A stretch of DNA of 47,102 bases, from positions 1 through 47,102 of the forward strand of contig JBGUMQ010000065.1 in NCBI GenBank assembly GCA_045116915.1. The letters run 5' to 3'. Within the stretch, counting starts at the first letter, position 1. Every line of letters starts with the position of its first letter. The translations under genes and the position numbers were made by a program. This document shows positions 8,291-16,670 of the stretch, one piece after another. The notes under the pieces were generated by a model, which was given only the letters and a program-made list of their open reading frames with translations, searched no databases and was not told the DNA's origin. The DNA is from UBA9732 sp045116915. Its GTDB lineage: Bacteria; Spirochaetota; Spirochaetia; Sphaerochaetales; Sphaerochaetaceae.

Positions 8291-9316
8291 TCAGTTGCTC
8301 AGATACTTGATGGAAGCCTGCGACTTGAGGTCCGCCACCAGTGCGATGAATGCTTCCTGATAGGCATCGTTGGCCTTCTCCTGATAGAGATAGCTTGTGA
8401 TGTAGTCCCTGACCGTTGTCGACTCTGTCGGCGATGTCTTGTCGTCTATGCCCAGTATCTTGGCATCGTTGTGCACGGAGACCTTGACGATATGGTAGCC
8501 GGCAAGGCTCTCGATGACGCCGCTGACCTCTCCGGCATCAAGCTCGAACACCTTCTCGAAGAAGTTCTCGCCCATGTACGCCATGGTGTCGGTGTCGCTG
8601 ATCGACAGCCAGCCGATATCACCGCCGGTCGATACCGATTCGATGTCCTCGGAGTATGTGGTGACGGCCTTTTCGAATGTGATCTTGCCGTTCTTGATCA
8701 TCGTCGAGACATTGTTGGCCTTCTTCAGCGCCGCGTCCTTGTCGTCCCCGAACGGGAAGTAGATGTGCGCGAGCTTGACGTTCTCGGGAGATATGAAGGA
8801 GGACTTGTTCTTCTTGTAGAAGGACTCGACCTCGGCTGTCGTCGGCATGAGCTTCTCATCCGTGAAATAGGAGGGCTCCATGGCCATGACATAGCTCTGG
8901 ACCAGATACTGCTCGGCAAGGTACTCCTTGAAATAAGCCAGGTCCACACCGTAGTTGGTCTGGACGACATACTCGAACTGCTCGTCGGTCAGGCTCATGC
9001 CAAGCTGCGACTCGATGCTGGACTTCTGTGCGACCAGGAGCTCGTCCTTCTGGGCATCGGTGAGGACATAGCCGTCCCTCTCCATAGCCTGGCTGAGAAG
9101 CTCGTCGGAGATCATTGCGTCGAGGACGGTCGCGGAATCGACGGTCTCATAGACCTGCTTGTACTCGGCGACCTTCTCGTCGAGCATTTCCTGCGTGATG
9201 ACATAGTTCTTCGTCAGGTTGATCCTGACGACCGGTGTCGATATGGCGCTGAACGCCGGTGCCGCGAACACTACCGCAAGAAGCAGTACGGCGGCGATGA
9301 TGATGCTCTTCTTCAT
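8291..9316 (-). CDS. Periplasmic parvulin-type peptidyl-prolyl isomerase (SurA/PrsA-like)
   Basis: The protein has 341 residues with a Sec signal peptide (MKKSIIIAAVLLLAVVFAAPAFSA, cleavage near residue 24). A helical SurA-like chaperone region follows (VITQEMLDEKVAEYKQVYE to about residue 150). A parvulin domain covers about residues 165-265: VKLAHIYFPFG, then FEKAVTTYSEDIESVSTGGDIGWLS, and VIESLAGYHIVKV at its end. Such proteins help fold outer-membrane or secreted proteins, which fits the TolC-like and LptD-like genes of this window. The start is ATG 9314-9316, with AAGGAG 5 nt upstream; the upstream GTG has no spacing from that site. It lies 2 bp after the flavodoxin-like gene. Confidence 0.85.
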   Translation of the reverse strand: MKKSIIIAAVLLLAVVFAAPAFSAISTPVVRINLTKNYVITQEMLDEKVAEYKQVYETVDSATVLDAMISDELLSQAMERDGYVLTDAQKDELLVAQKSSIESQLGMSLTDEQFEYVVQTNYGVDLAYFKEYLAEQYLVQSYVMAMEPSYFTDEKLMPTTAEVESFYKKNKSSFISPENVKLAHIYFPFGDDKDAALKKANNVSTMIKNGKITFEKAVTTYSEDIESVSTGGDIGWLSISDTDTMAYMGENFFEKVFELDAGEVSGVIESLAGYHIVKVSVHNDAKILGIDDKTSPTESTTVRDYITSYLYQEKANDAYQEAFIALVADLKSQASIKYLSN

Positions 9317-9318
9317 CT

Positions 9319-9750
9319 TCACTCCTTGTATGCGGGATCCACATGGAGGCGTTTTCCTGCCGCAAGGGCGTAGTTCCCGTTCGGAAGGATGTCGGAGACC
9401 TTGAGATACATTCCCTCGGACTCCATGGCCCTCATGAGTGTCTGGAGGACCTTGCCTTTTCTCATGCAGTTCTTACTGATAAAACAACTGCAGCGCTTTC
9501 CGGATACGGAACCTGCAGCCTTCAGGAACTTGTAGACGTTCTCGGGGATGGTTTTCGAGAAATAAGCCGATGCCGTCGTGATGACCGAGACATAGTCGTA
9601 GAACGAGATGAGCCTGCCCATCTCGAGGTTCATGTCGAATACATCGACCGTATGGCCGTTGGAGGTGATTCCCTCGGCGAGCTTTGATGCGAGTTCCCGC
9701 ATCGCCGTGTCATTCGGCTGTCTTCCGCAATACAAAACGCAGACTCTCAT
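9319..9750 (-). CDS. Flavodoxin-like fold protein
   Basis: This 143-residue protein shows alternating strands and helices starting with MRVCVLYCGRQPND, followed by HTVDVFDMN and YDYVSVITTASAYFSKTIPENVYKFLK, the order expected of a flavodoxin-like domain. The FMN phosphate-binding loop (S/T-x-TGNT) is not conserved: the loop reads CGRQPNDTA, so flavin binding is uncertain. Two cysteines are close together (KRCSCF) and a third follows (KNCMRK). I chose the ATG at 9748-9750 because GGGGGA precedes it; the ATG at 9762 has no site. It is the first gene of the unit that includes the PPIase, nusB and map. Confidence 0.55.
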   Translation of the reverse strand: MRVCVLYCGRQPNDTAMRELASKLAEGITSNGHTVDVFDMNLEMGRLISFYDYVSVITTASAYFSKTIPENVYKFLKAAGSVSGKRCSCFISKNCMRKGKVLQTLMRAMESEGMYLKVSDILPNGNYALAAGKRLHVDPAYKE

Positions 9751-9773
9751 CACATCCCCCATTTACACAAATT

Positions 9774-9793
9774 GGCCGCACGTGAATGCGGCC
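9774..9793. terminator. Hairpin between secG and the flavodoxin-like gene
   Basis: GGCCGCA (9774-9780) pairs with TGCGGCC (9787-9793) around a 6-nt loop. On the minus strand, downstream of secG, it is followed by AATTTGTGT. On the plus strand the following TTTCTGTTT is richer in T, although no plus-strand gene reads into it. The likely role is termination of the gap-pgk-tpiA-secG transcript. Confidence 0.6.
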
Positions 9794-9814
9794 TTTCTGT
9801 TTCGCGATCTTCGA

Positions 9815-10123
9815 TCAGTTCGTGCTTGTGCTGTCGGCTGTCGACGTTGCGGCCGCCCTGTCGTTCAGCGAGCTGAGGACGGAGGAATCGGACGACTTGT
9901 TCACGAATGCGACCGCCACTGCGAGCAGGACGAAGATCCCGACTGTCCAGCCGGTGATCTTGTTCATGGCCTTGTTGGACCTTCCGCCGAAAGCAGAGTC
10001 GCTGTTTCCGCCGAAGATTCCGCCCAGTCCGGTCTCATCCTCGCTCTGGATCGAGACAAGGAAGATCAGGAAAAGACTGACAAGAACAAACAGAACCAAA
10101 AGAATGATACTCAATACTGCCAT
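9815..10123 (-). CDS. secG: Preprotein translocase subunit SecG
   Basis: This 102-residue membrane protein has two transmembrane segments (about residues 2-24 and 58-76). Between them is the SecG loop: LVSIQSEDETGLGGIFGG, then SDSAFGGRSNKAMNKIT. The tail is rich in Ser, Thr and Ala. SecG is the accessory subunit of SecYEG. It follows tpiA by 22 bp, a linkage seen in many bacteria, so its expression is probably tied to the glycolytic genes upstream. Confidence 0.92.
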   Translation of the reverse strand: MAVLSIILLVLFVLVSLFLIFLVSIQSEDETGLGGIFGGNSDSAFGGRSNKAMNKITGWTVGIFVLLAVAVAFVNKSSDSSVLSSLNDRAAATSTADSTSTN

Positions 10124-10145
10124 TTTCTATACCTACCAAATAAAA

Positions 10146-10892
10146 TCAGCAATTGATGATCGGGAGGAACTGCTCGAGTGTGAGGGATGCTCCGCCGACC
10201 AGTGCGCCGTCAATATGCTCGCAAGCCATAAGCTCCTTGACATTTGAAGGCTTTACTGACCCACCATACTGTATAATTTGATTTTCTGCAACAGCCTTGC
10301 CGAATTTCTTCTCGATCAGGCTCCTGATGTAGGCATGTGCGGAGTTGGCATCGTCGGGTGTGGCCGTCTTGCCGGTTCCGATGGCCCAGACAGGCTCGTA
10401 GGCGATGGTCACGTGGGCCATCTGCTCGGGAGTGACTCCCTCGAGTCCGATGTTGATCTGGTCGGCCAGGACCTTCTCCAGACGTCCGCCTTCCCTCTCC
10501 TCCAGCGTCTCGCCGACGCAGAGGTCGATGTCCATTCCGCTCTGGAGTGCGAACAGGACCTTCTTGTTGATGAACTCGTTGGTCTCGCCGTAGTACTGGC
10601 GTCTCTCGCTGTGTCCGAGGATGACGGTGTTCACACCGATGTCCTTGAGCATGGCGCAGGAGATCTCTCCGGTATAGGCGCCCTTCTCATGGTCGTTGAC
10701 GTTCTGTGCGGCGACGATGACATCCGAACCCTTGACGGCCTCGACGACTGCCGGCAGACATACGTATGTGGGAGCGATCATGACCTTGACCTTGGCGTCC
10801 TTGGCTGCCTTGGCCAGCTCGGCCGCGTACTTTGCGGCCTCGCTCGGAACAAGATTCATCTTCCAGTTTCCTGCAATGTAAAGCTTTCTCAT
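10146..10892 (-). CDS. tpiA: Triose-phosphate isomerase
   Basis: The protein has 248 residues, full length for this TIM barrel, which interconverts dihydroxyacetone phosphate and glyceraldehyde 3-phosphate. The catalytic residues are present: Lys in AGNWKMN, His in ILGHSERR, Glu in AYEPVWAIGTG. The phosphate-binding loops follow (QYGGSVKP, DGALVGGASL). The start has a GAGGA site 7 nt upstream. It lies 19 bp downstream of pgk and continues the lower glycolysis operon. Confidence 0.98.
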   Translation of the reverse strand: MRKLYIAGNWKMNLVPSEAAKYAAELAKAAKDAKVKVMIAPTYVCLPAVVEAVKGSDVIVAAQNVNDHEKGAYTGEISCAMLKDIGVNTVILGHSERRQYYGETNEFINKKVLFALQSGMDIDLCVGETLEEREGGRLEKVLADQINIGLEGVTPEQMAHVTIAYEPVWAIGTGKTATPDDANSAHAYIRSLIEKKFGKAVAENQIIQYGGSVKPSNVKELMACEHIDGALVGGASLTLEQFLPIINC

Positions 10893-10911
10893 TTACTTTT
10901 CCTCAATCGAA

Positions 10912-12093
10912 TTATTTTTCAAGAGCCTTGATTCCCGGGAGGACCTTGCCCTCAAGGAACTCCAGCGATGCACCGCCGCCTGTCGAGACATGGCTGATCT
11001 TGTCCGCCAGACCGAACTTGTTGATGGCCGCGACACTGTCTCCGCCTCCGACGACCGTGATGGCCTTGGATGCCGCAAGGGCCTTGGCGACAGCCTCTGT
11101 TCCCTTGGCGAACGATGCGAACTCGAACACGCCCATCGGGCCGTTCCATACGACGGACTTGGCGTCGGCCAGTGCGGCCACGATCTCGGCTGTCGTCTTG
11201 GGACCGATGTCCATGCCCATCAGGTTGTCGGGGATGTCGATGCCGTCGACTGCGACAGGAGCTGCATCCTCTGCGAAGTTCTCTGCGCAGATGTGGTCGA
11301 CGGGCAGGATGACCTTGACGCCCTTCTTTGCAGCTGCATCAAGGAAGTTCCTGGCCGTATCCTGGAAATCGTCCTCGACAAGGGACTTTCCGATCTTGTG
11401 GCCCTGGACCTTCAGGAACGTGTATGCCATGCCGCCGCCGATGACGATGATGTCGCATGTCTTGACCAGTGACTCCAGGACGGAGATCTTGGACGAGACC
11501 TTGGAACCGCCGATGATGGCCACGAACGGCTTGTCCGGATTCTCGAGCAGCGGAGCCATGAACTTGACTTCCTTCTCGATCAGGAAACCGGCGTAGGACG
11601 GCAGATAGTGGGAGACACCCTCTGTGGAGGCATGGGCCCTGTGGGCTGTTCCGAAAGCATCGTTGACATAGATGTCGCCGAACGATGCGAGCTCCTTGGC
11701 GAACTCGGGGTTGTTGGCTTCTTCATCAGGATAGAACCTGCAGTTCTCGAGCAGAAGGACCTCGCCCGGCTTGAGGGCATCGACTTCCTTCTTCACTTCG
11801 GGTCCGATGACATCCGATGCGACCTTGACGGGCTTTCCGAGAAGCTCCTCGAACTTCTTTCCTACCGGAACCATGGAGAAGTCCGGATTCTTCTTTCCCT
11901 TCGGGCGGCCGAAGTGGCTCATCACGACGAGTGATGCACCGGGCTGTGAAAGGATGTAGTTGATTGTGGGAAGAGCCGCCAGGATCCTGGTGGCGTCGGT
12001 CACCTTTCCGTCCTTGAGGGGGACGTTGAAGTCCACACGGATGAGGACCTTCTTGTTCTTCAGATCGGCTTCTCTGATTGTGTTAAGAACCAT
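10912..12093 (-). CDS. pgk: Phosphoglycerate kinase
   Basis: The protein has 393 residues, full length. It transfers the acyl phosphate of 1,3-bisphosphoglycerate to ADP. The N-domain signature RVDFNVPLKDGKV, the substrate-binding HFGRPKG, and the C-domain nucleotide-binding GPMGVFE and VGGGDSVAA segments are all intact. AGGAG lies 6 nt before the ATG. It lies 91 bp downstream of gap, and a strong hairpin stands in between, so part of its transcription may be read-through. Confidence 0.98.
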   Translation of the reverse strand: MVLNTIREADLKNKKVLIRVDFNVPLKDGKVTDATRILAALPTINYILSQPGASLVVMSHFGRPKGKKNPDFSMVPVGKKFEELLGKPVKVASDVIGPEVKKEVDALKPGEVLLLENCRFYPDEEANNPEFAKELASFGDIYVNDAFGTAHRAHASTEGVSHYLPSYAGFLIEKEVKFMAPLLENPDKPFVAIIGGSKVSSKISVLESLVKTCDIIVIGGGMAYTFLKVQGHKIGKSLVEDDFQDTARNFLDAAAKKGVKVILPVDHICAENFAEDAAPVAVDGIDIPDNLMGMDIGPKTTAEIVAALADAKSVVWNGPMGVFEFASFAKGTEAVAKALAASKAITVVGGGDSVAAINKFGLADKISHVSTGGGASLEFLEGKVLPGIKALEK

Positions 12094-12130
12094 ATTTTTC
12101 TCCTGAATAAAGTTATTTCAATGACGTCTT

Positions 12131-12169
12131 ATAAAATTTAGACCTGCCCTTATGGAGGCAGGCCTAAAT
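12131..12169 (-). terminator. Rho-independent terminator after gap
   Basis: A 13-bp stem with one mismatch (12136-12148 with 12157-12169, arms ATTTAGACCTGCC and GGCAGGCCTAAAT on the plus strand) is followed on the minus strand by TTTTAT. It lies between gap and pgk, so it would attenuate read-through and favour gap over pgk/tpiA mRNA. Confidence 0.75.
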
Positions 12170-12184
12170 CCGTGCATATGCATG

Positions 12185-13192
12185 TCAGCCGTTGACCTTC
12201 TTCATGTGGGCAATGAGATCCAGGACCTTGTTGGAGTATCCGATCTCGTTGTCGTACCATGAGACGACCTTGACGAATGTGTCGGTAAGAGCGATACCGG
12301 CCTTTGCGTCGAAGATGGATGTCCTTGCATCACCGAGGAAGTCGGATGAGACGACAGCCTCTTCCGTGTATCCGAGGATACCCTTGAGCTCGCCCTCGGA
12401 AGCCTTCTTCATGGCTGCGCAGATCTCGTCGTACTTCGCCGGCTTGGCGAGGTTGACCGTGAGGTCGACGACGGAGACATCGAGAGTGGGAACTCTCATG
12501 GACATGCCTGTGAGCTTGCCGTTGAGTGAGGGGATGACCTTACCGACAGCCTTGGCTGCACCTGTCGAGGACGGGATGATGTTGCCGGAAGCGGCACGTC
12601 CGCCTCTCCAGTCCTTCATGGAGACGCCGTCGACTGTCTTCTGTGTTGCTGTCGTGGAATGGACTGTTGTCATGAGACCGTCAGTGATTCCCCAGTTGTC
12701 GTTCAGGACCTTGGCGATGGGCGCAAGGCAGTTTGTCGTGCAGGAAGCGTTGGAAACGAACTGTGTTCCCTTGACGTATGTATTCTCGTTGACTCCGACG
12801 ACGAACATCGGTGTGTCGTCCTTCGAGGGAGCGGACATGACAACGTACTTGGCACCGGCGTTGATATGGGCCTGGGCCTTCTCCTTCGTGAGGAAGAGAC
12901 CTGTTGACTCGACGACATACTCTGCTCCGACCTCGTCCCACTTCAGCTCGTTGGGATCCTTGCATGCTGTTACGCGGACAGCCTTGCCGTCGACGATAAG
13001 AAGGTTCTTCTCGACGTCAGCCTCGATTGTTCCCTCGTATGTTCCATGCATCGTGTCGTACTTGAGCATGTAAGCAAGATAGTCGACAGGACAGAGGTCG
13101 TTGATTCCGACGATCTCGATGTCATTCCTCTTCATAGCTGCGCGGAAAACGAAGCGTCCGATTCTACCAAAACCATTAATACCAACTTTCAT
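12185..13192 (-). CDS. gap: Glyceraldehyde-3-phosphate dehydrogenase, type I
   Basis: The protein has 335 residues. The NAD-binding start (KVGINGFGRIGRFVFRAA), the catalytic cysteine motif ASCTTNCLAP and the catalytic-domain stretch near the C-terminus (SWYDNEIGYSNKVLDLI) are intact. It oxidises glyceraldehyde 3-phosphate to 1,3-bisphosphoglycerate. I chose the ATG at 13190-13192, which has GGAGG 9 nt upstream and gives the standard N-terminus; an extension to 13213 would add MIWRIFI in front and swallow the ribosome-binding site. It is first in gap-pgk-tpiA-secG, with a good promoter and a palindromic operator candidate upstream. Confidence 0.98.
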   Translation of the reverse strand: MKVGINGFGRIGRFVFRAAMKRNDIEIVGINDLCPVDYLAYMLKYDTMHGTYEGTIEADVEKNLLIVDGKAVRVTACKDPNELKWDEVGAEYVVESTGLFLTKEKAQAHINAGAKYVVMSAPSKDDTPMFVVGVNENTYVKGTQFVSNASCTTNCLAPIAKVLNDNWGITDGLMTTVHSTTATQKTVDGVSMKDWRGGRAASGNIIPSSTGAAKAVGKVIPSLNGKLTGMSMRVPTLDVSVVDLTVNLAKPAKYDEICAAMKKASEGELKGILGYTEEAVVSSDFLGDARTSIFDAKAGIALTDTFVKVVSWYDNEIGYSNKVLDLIAHMKKVNG

Positions 13193-13227
13193 TATGAAAA
13201 TCCTCCATATCAATTTTGACGGTTGTT

Positions 13228-13256
13228 ACTATATCTTATACTGATATTTCAGTCAA
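13228..13256 (-). promoter_or_regulatory. Sigma70-type promoter of gap
   Basis: On the minus strand TTGACT (13251-13256) and TATAGT (13228-13233) are separated by exactly 17 bp, each matching consensus at five of six positions. The start would be near 13221, giving a leader of about 28 nt that holds the GGAGG site. This is the best promoter seen in the window. Confidence 0.75.
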
Positions 13257-13294
13257 GGAACTGCGTGCCCAAAATGCAATTTGTAAGGTGCTTC

Positions 13295-13312
13295 ATGTGA
13301 ACGTGTTCACAT
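13295..13312. promoter_or_regulatory. CRP/FNR-type palindrome upstream of gap
   Basis: ATGTGAAC-GT-GTTCACAT is an 18-bp inverted repeat with 8-bp arms. It contains TGTGA-N6-TCACA (13296-13311), the classical CRP half-site arrangement. Its centre lies about 82 bp upstream of the predicted gap start site, within range for class I activation. The flhF stop is only 13 bp away on the other side, and no T-run follows, so a terminator is less likely. Confidence 0.55.
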
Positions 13313-13324
13313 CACGGGCGCATC

Positions 13325-14647
13325 TCACTCATCCGAACCTATCTGCGTGTTCCACAATGAGTTGAAATCCATGCTGAAACCGCGCAGGAGGCTCAGCACG
13401 AACGCGCTGGAGGCCTTGTGGATGTCCCTGGGCACCATCTGGCCGTCGGTGATGAACAGGAGCGGCACATGGCGGTCGTGGCAGATGGACAGGATGTTGC
13501 CGACGGTCTGCGTCTCATCGGTCTTGGTTACTATCACGGACGTGATGTTGAACATCTTGAACTGCTCGAACACCTTGTCGATGTCGATCTTCTTCATGGA
13601 CGCGCTCACGGCCAGGTAGAACCTCGTGTTCCTCTTGTCCGGGACGTTGAGCATGGTCTGCAGCTTGACGTTGACCTCGTTGTCGCGCGGGCTGCGTCCT
13701 ATGGTGTCGATCAGGATCAGCTCGGCGTCGTTGGACTGCTCCAGCGCCTCGTAGAAGCCGCCCTCGTCGTCCGCCCTCAGGACGGGGATGCCCAGGGCCT
13801 TGCCGAAGCTCTCGATCTGCTCGTAGGCCCCCACCCTGAACGAATCCATGGTGATTATGCGGACGTCCTTGCGCATCTCCTCCGGCGGGAGGGTTCCGTA
13901 TATGGCGGCGATCTTGGCGATCGTCGTGGTCTTCCCCACACCGGTCGGTCCCAGGAGGGCGAACACCTTCGGCGGATGGAGCTGGCTGTTGTGGTCGATC
14001 TCGAGTGTGCCGACGATCCTGTCGACGATCAGGAGCTCGAATTCGTTATTCGTCGGAACCGCCGGGAGGGCGGGCTCCAGCTGGGACCTGAGGTCCTCGA
14101 TTATCCATGTGATGTATGACTCCGAGAAGTCGTTCTGCTGGAGGACGGACCTGGCATGGTCCATGAGGTCCCCGAGTGGATCGGGTCCGGCAGCCGGCTC
14201 CGCATCCTGACCTTCTTCGGGCAACGTGAATGCGGGGGCCTCCTGCACAGTCACGGGTGCCGGCTCCTCATCGGCGGTTTCCGCCGGTGCGGCTTCGGTC
14301 CCAACCGGCAGATCCGGTTCGAAAGCGGGATCCGGTGTATGCGTCTCGGGATCGGGTGTGTAGGCCTCGCGCTCGAACCGCCTGATGTCCCTCTCCTCCT
14401 CCGGGTCGGGGACTTTCCTGGCTTTGGGTGCCTCCGGTTCGGGTTTCTGCGTGGCCGCGGGTCCCATGGGGGACTCCTCTCCTGCCAGGAAGCATGTGAG
14501 CTCGCAATGGCGTTTCTTCCCTATCCCCAGGAAGCCGGATGTCACGACATCCTTCCTGCTGTGGATCCTTATATTGCCGCCGTACTGGTCCCTGGCGGAC
14601 CTGACGGCATCCTCGTATGTCGGTGCGACTATCGTTATGTATTTCAC
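13325..14647 (-). CDS. flhF: Flagellar biosynthesis GTPase FlhF
   Basis: This 440-residue SRP-family GTPase normally sets flagellar position and number at the pole. The order is as expected: an N-terminal B-domain (TYEDAVRSARDQYGGNIRIHSRKDV), an acidic, proline-rich linker (about residues 60-165), then the NG domain. G1 is GPTGVGKTTTIAKIA, with ITMDSFRVGAYEQIE and LIDTIGRSPRD after it, and VTKTDET as the base-binding motif. All nucleotide-binding motifs look intact. The start is GTG, with GGAG 8 nt upstream. FlhF usually sits beside flhG and flagellar genes, but here it ends the division/Xer/hslVU block with no flagellar gene next to it. Confidence 0.92.
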   Translation of the reverse strand: MKYITIVAPTYEDAVRSARDQYGGNIRIHSRKDVVTSGFLGIGKKRHCELTCFLAGEESPMGPAATQKPEPEAPKARKVPDPEEERDIRRFEREAYTPDPETHTPDPAFEPDLPVGTEAAPAETADEEPAPVTVQEAPAFTLPEEGQDAEPAAGPDPLGDLMDHARSVLQQNDFSESYITWIIEDLRSQLEPALPAVPTNNEFELLIVDRIVGTLEIDHNSQLHPPKVFALLGPTGVGKTTTIAKIAAIYGTLPPEEMRKDVRIITMDSFRVGAYEQIESFGKALGIPVLRADDEGGFYEALEQSNDAELILIDTIGRSPRDNEVNVKLQTMLNVPDKRNTRFYLAVSASMKKIDIDKVFEQFKMFNITSVIVTKTDETQTVGNILSICHDRHVPLLFITDGQMVPRDIHKASSAFVLSLLRGFSMDFNSLWNTQIGSDE

Positions 14648-14698
14648 TTCAAACTCTCCGGAAAAAAGATACCATACATGTCGCGTGCGTATCCAGTA

Positions 14699-16135
14699 TC
14701 ACAGGATGTAGCGGCTCAGGTCCTGGTTCCTGACCACATCCGAAAGCCGTTCGTCCACGTACTGCGGAGTGATCTCCACCGTCTGTCCGCCCATATCGCT
14801 GGCGTTGAAGCTCAGATCGTCCAGCAGCGTCTCCATTATGGTGTACAGTCTCCTGGCGCCGATGTTCTCCATGCTGGAGTTCACCTCGTAGGCGATCTCG
14901 CTCACGCGGTGCAGCGCCTCCTCCGTGAACACGACCTCCACACCCTCGGTCCTGAGCAATTCCCTGTACTGCAGCGTGATGGCGTTCTCCGGCTCCTTCA
15001 GTATCCTGTAGAAGTCGTCGGCGGTCAATGCATCCAGCTCCACGCGGAGCGGGAAACGGCCCTGGAGCTCCGGGATAAGGTCGCTGGGCTTGGAGACGTG
15101 GAAGGCACCGGCGGCGATGAACAGGATGTGTGATGTGTCGATGACACCCCACTTGGTGGTGACCTTCGTGCCCTCGACTATGGGGAGGATGTCGCGCTGG
15201 ACGCCCTCACGGGACACGTCGGGACTGGAGGTCGAGCTGTTCTTGCCGGCGATCTTGTCGATCTCGTCTATGAAGATGATGCCCATCTGCTCGGTGCGCT
15301 CCTTGGCGATCTCGGTGGCCTTCTCCTGGTCCACGCTGCGCTCGGTCTCCTCCTCGGTGAACATCTCGCGCGCACGCCTGATGGTGACCTTGCGCTTGCG
15401 GTTGCGCGGGCCCTGGGCGGCGTTCTGGAAGATCGATCCCAGGCTGTTCATGGCGTTCTGGATGTCGTCCATACTGCCGCTCATGAGCTCGATGCCCACC
15501 TTCGAACGGATGGGGCTGTTGACGATCTCCACCTCGGTGTTGTCCAGAAGTCCCGCCCTGAGCTGGGTCCTGATCTGCTCGCGCGCGCTGATGCGTGCGT
15601 TGTCGAACTGGGCGTCGGTGTTCTGCGTGGGGTTCACGTTGGGGATCAGGGCATCCAGAAGCCTCTCCTCCACCCTGGCGGCCACGGCCTTCTCGTTCTG
15701 TGCGGCCATCTCGCGCCTGACCATGGAGACTGCGCTTCCCATCAGGTCCCTGACCATCGACTCGACATCGCGGCCGACATAGCCGACCTCGGTGTACTTC
15801 GTGGCCTCGACCTTGATGAAGGGCGCGTTGGAAAGCCTTGCGATCCTCCTGGCGATCTCGGTCTTTCCGACTCCGGTGGGACCGATCATGATGATGTTCT
15901 TGGGATAGACCTCCTCCCTGATCGAATCCGGGAGTCTCTTGCGCCTTGTCCTGTTGCGCAGGGCCACGGCGATGGTCCTCTTGGCCTTGTCCTGGCCTAT
16001 GACGTATTTGTCAAGCTCGGAAACGATCTGCGCCGGCGTCATGTCGTCAAGCGACAGCGGTTTCGCGGGAGCTGCCTCCACAGGCACGACAGCGGTTGTA
16101 CCTGTCTCAATTATCTCGTTCATGTTCTCTGCCAT
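14699..16135 (-). CDS. hslU: ATP-dependent protease ATPase subunit HslU (ClpY)
   Basis: This 478-residue AAA+ unfoldase feeds substrates to HslV. The N-terminal ELDKYVIGQDKAKR signature, Walker A (GPTGVGKTE), the pore loop GYVGRDVE, Walker B (IIFIDEIDKIAG) and the C-terminal hexamer/HslV-activating tail (ending LSRYIL) are present. About 36 residues precede the usual family start, giving a slightly long N-terminus. I chose the ATG at 16133-16135, 1 bp after the hslV stop and 7 nt after GAGGAG. A longer frame to 16324 only overlaps hslV in another frame and is not real. Confidence 0.96.
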   Translation of the reverse strand: MAENMNEIIETGTTAVVPVEAAPAKPLSLDDMTPAQIVSELDKYVIGQDKAKRTIAVALRNRTRRKRLPDSIREEVYPKNIIMIGPTGVGKTEIARRIARLSNAPFIKVEATKYTEVGYVGRDVESMVRDLMGSAVSMVRREMAAQNEKAVAARVEERLLDALIPNVNPTQNTDAQFDNARISAREQIRTQLRAGLLDNTEVEIVNSPIRSKVGIELMSGSMDDIQNAMNSLGSIFQNAAQGPRNRKRKVTIRRAREMFTEEETERSVDQEKATEIAKERTEQMGIIFIDEIDKIAGKNSSTSSPDVSREGVQRDILPIVEGTKVTTKWGVIDTSHILFIAAGAFHVSKPSDLIPELQGRFPLRVELDALTADDFYRILKEPENAITLQYRELLRTEGVEVVFTEEALHRVSEIAYEVNSSMENIGARRLYTIMETLLDDLSFNASDMGGQTVEITPQYVDERLSDVVRNQDLSRYIL

Positions 16136-16136
16136 G

Positions 16137-16670
16137 TCAGATCTCCTCGCAGGTGAAGTTCGAATCGGTGTAGATGCAGATGGAACTGGCGATCGACAGC
16201 GACTTGAGCGCGATGTCCCTGGCGCTGAGGTCCCCTCCGCAGTCCAGATAGGCGCGTGCCGCCGCAAGGGCGTAGTTCCCGCCGCTTCCGATGGCCACGG
16301 CATCGTATTCGGGCTCCAAGACATCGCCGGTGCCCGTGATCAGGAAGATCTTCTTCCCGTCGGATGCAATCATCATGGCCTCCAGCTTGCGCAGGGCCCT
16401 GTCAAGCCTCCACTCCTTCGCCAGGTTCACCGATGCCCTTGTCAGGTCCCCTCCTACCTCGGAGAGCTTCTTCTCGAACAGCTCGTAGAGCGTGAACGCA
16501 TCGGCCGTGGAACCCGCGAAACCGATGGCGACCCTGTCCTGGTATATCCTTCTCACCTTCCTGGCGTTGCCTTTCATGATCGTGTCGCCCGCCGTGACCT
16601 GTCCGTCACCTGCTATGCACACCTTGCCGTCCTTCCTGACGGCGACTATCGTTGTTCCCCTGAAACTCAT
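16137..16670 (-). CDS. hslV: ATP-dependent protease subunit HslV (ClpQ)
   Basis: This 177-residue peptidase forms two stacked hexamers with proteasome-like fold. The mature N-terminal threonine lies in RGTTIVAVR, so residues MSFRG would be removed to expose the catalytic Thr. GDGQVTAGDTIMKGNARKVRRI and GFAGSTADAFTLYELFEKKL are family signatures. The start overlaps the xerC stop as ATGA and the stop is 1 bp from hslU, so the two subunits are translated in tandem, as in the codV-clpQ-clpY order of Bacillota. Confidence 0.96.
   Translation of the reverse strand: MSFRGTTIVAVRKDGKVCIAGDGQVTAGDTIMKGNARKVRRIYQDRVAIGFAGSTADAFTLYELFEKKLSEVGGDLTRASVNLAKEWRLDRALRKLEAMMIASDGKKIFLITGTGDVLEPEYDAVAIGSGGNYALAAARAYLDCGGDLSARDIALKSLSIASSICIYTDSNFTCEEI

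Noticed and set aside
13295..13312. The palindrome after flhF as a transcription terminator
   Set aside because: The stem is only 8 bp with a 2-bp centre and no T-run follows on either strand, so an operator is more likely.
16136..16324. A 63-residue N-terminal extension of hslU
   Set aside because: It overlaps hslV in another frame; the ATG at 16135 has a GAGGAG site and gives the family-like N-terminus.
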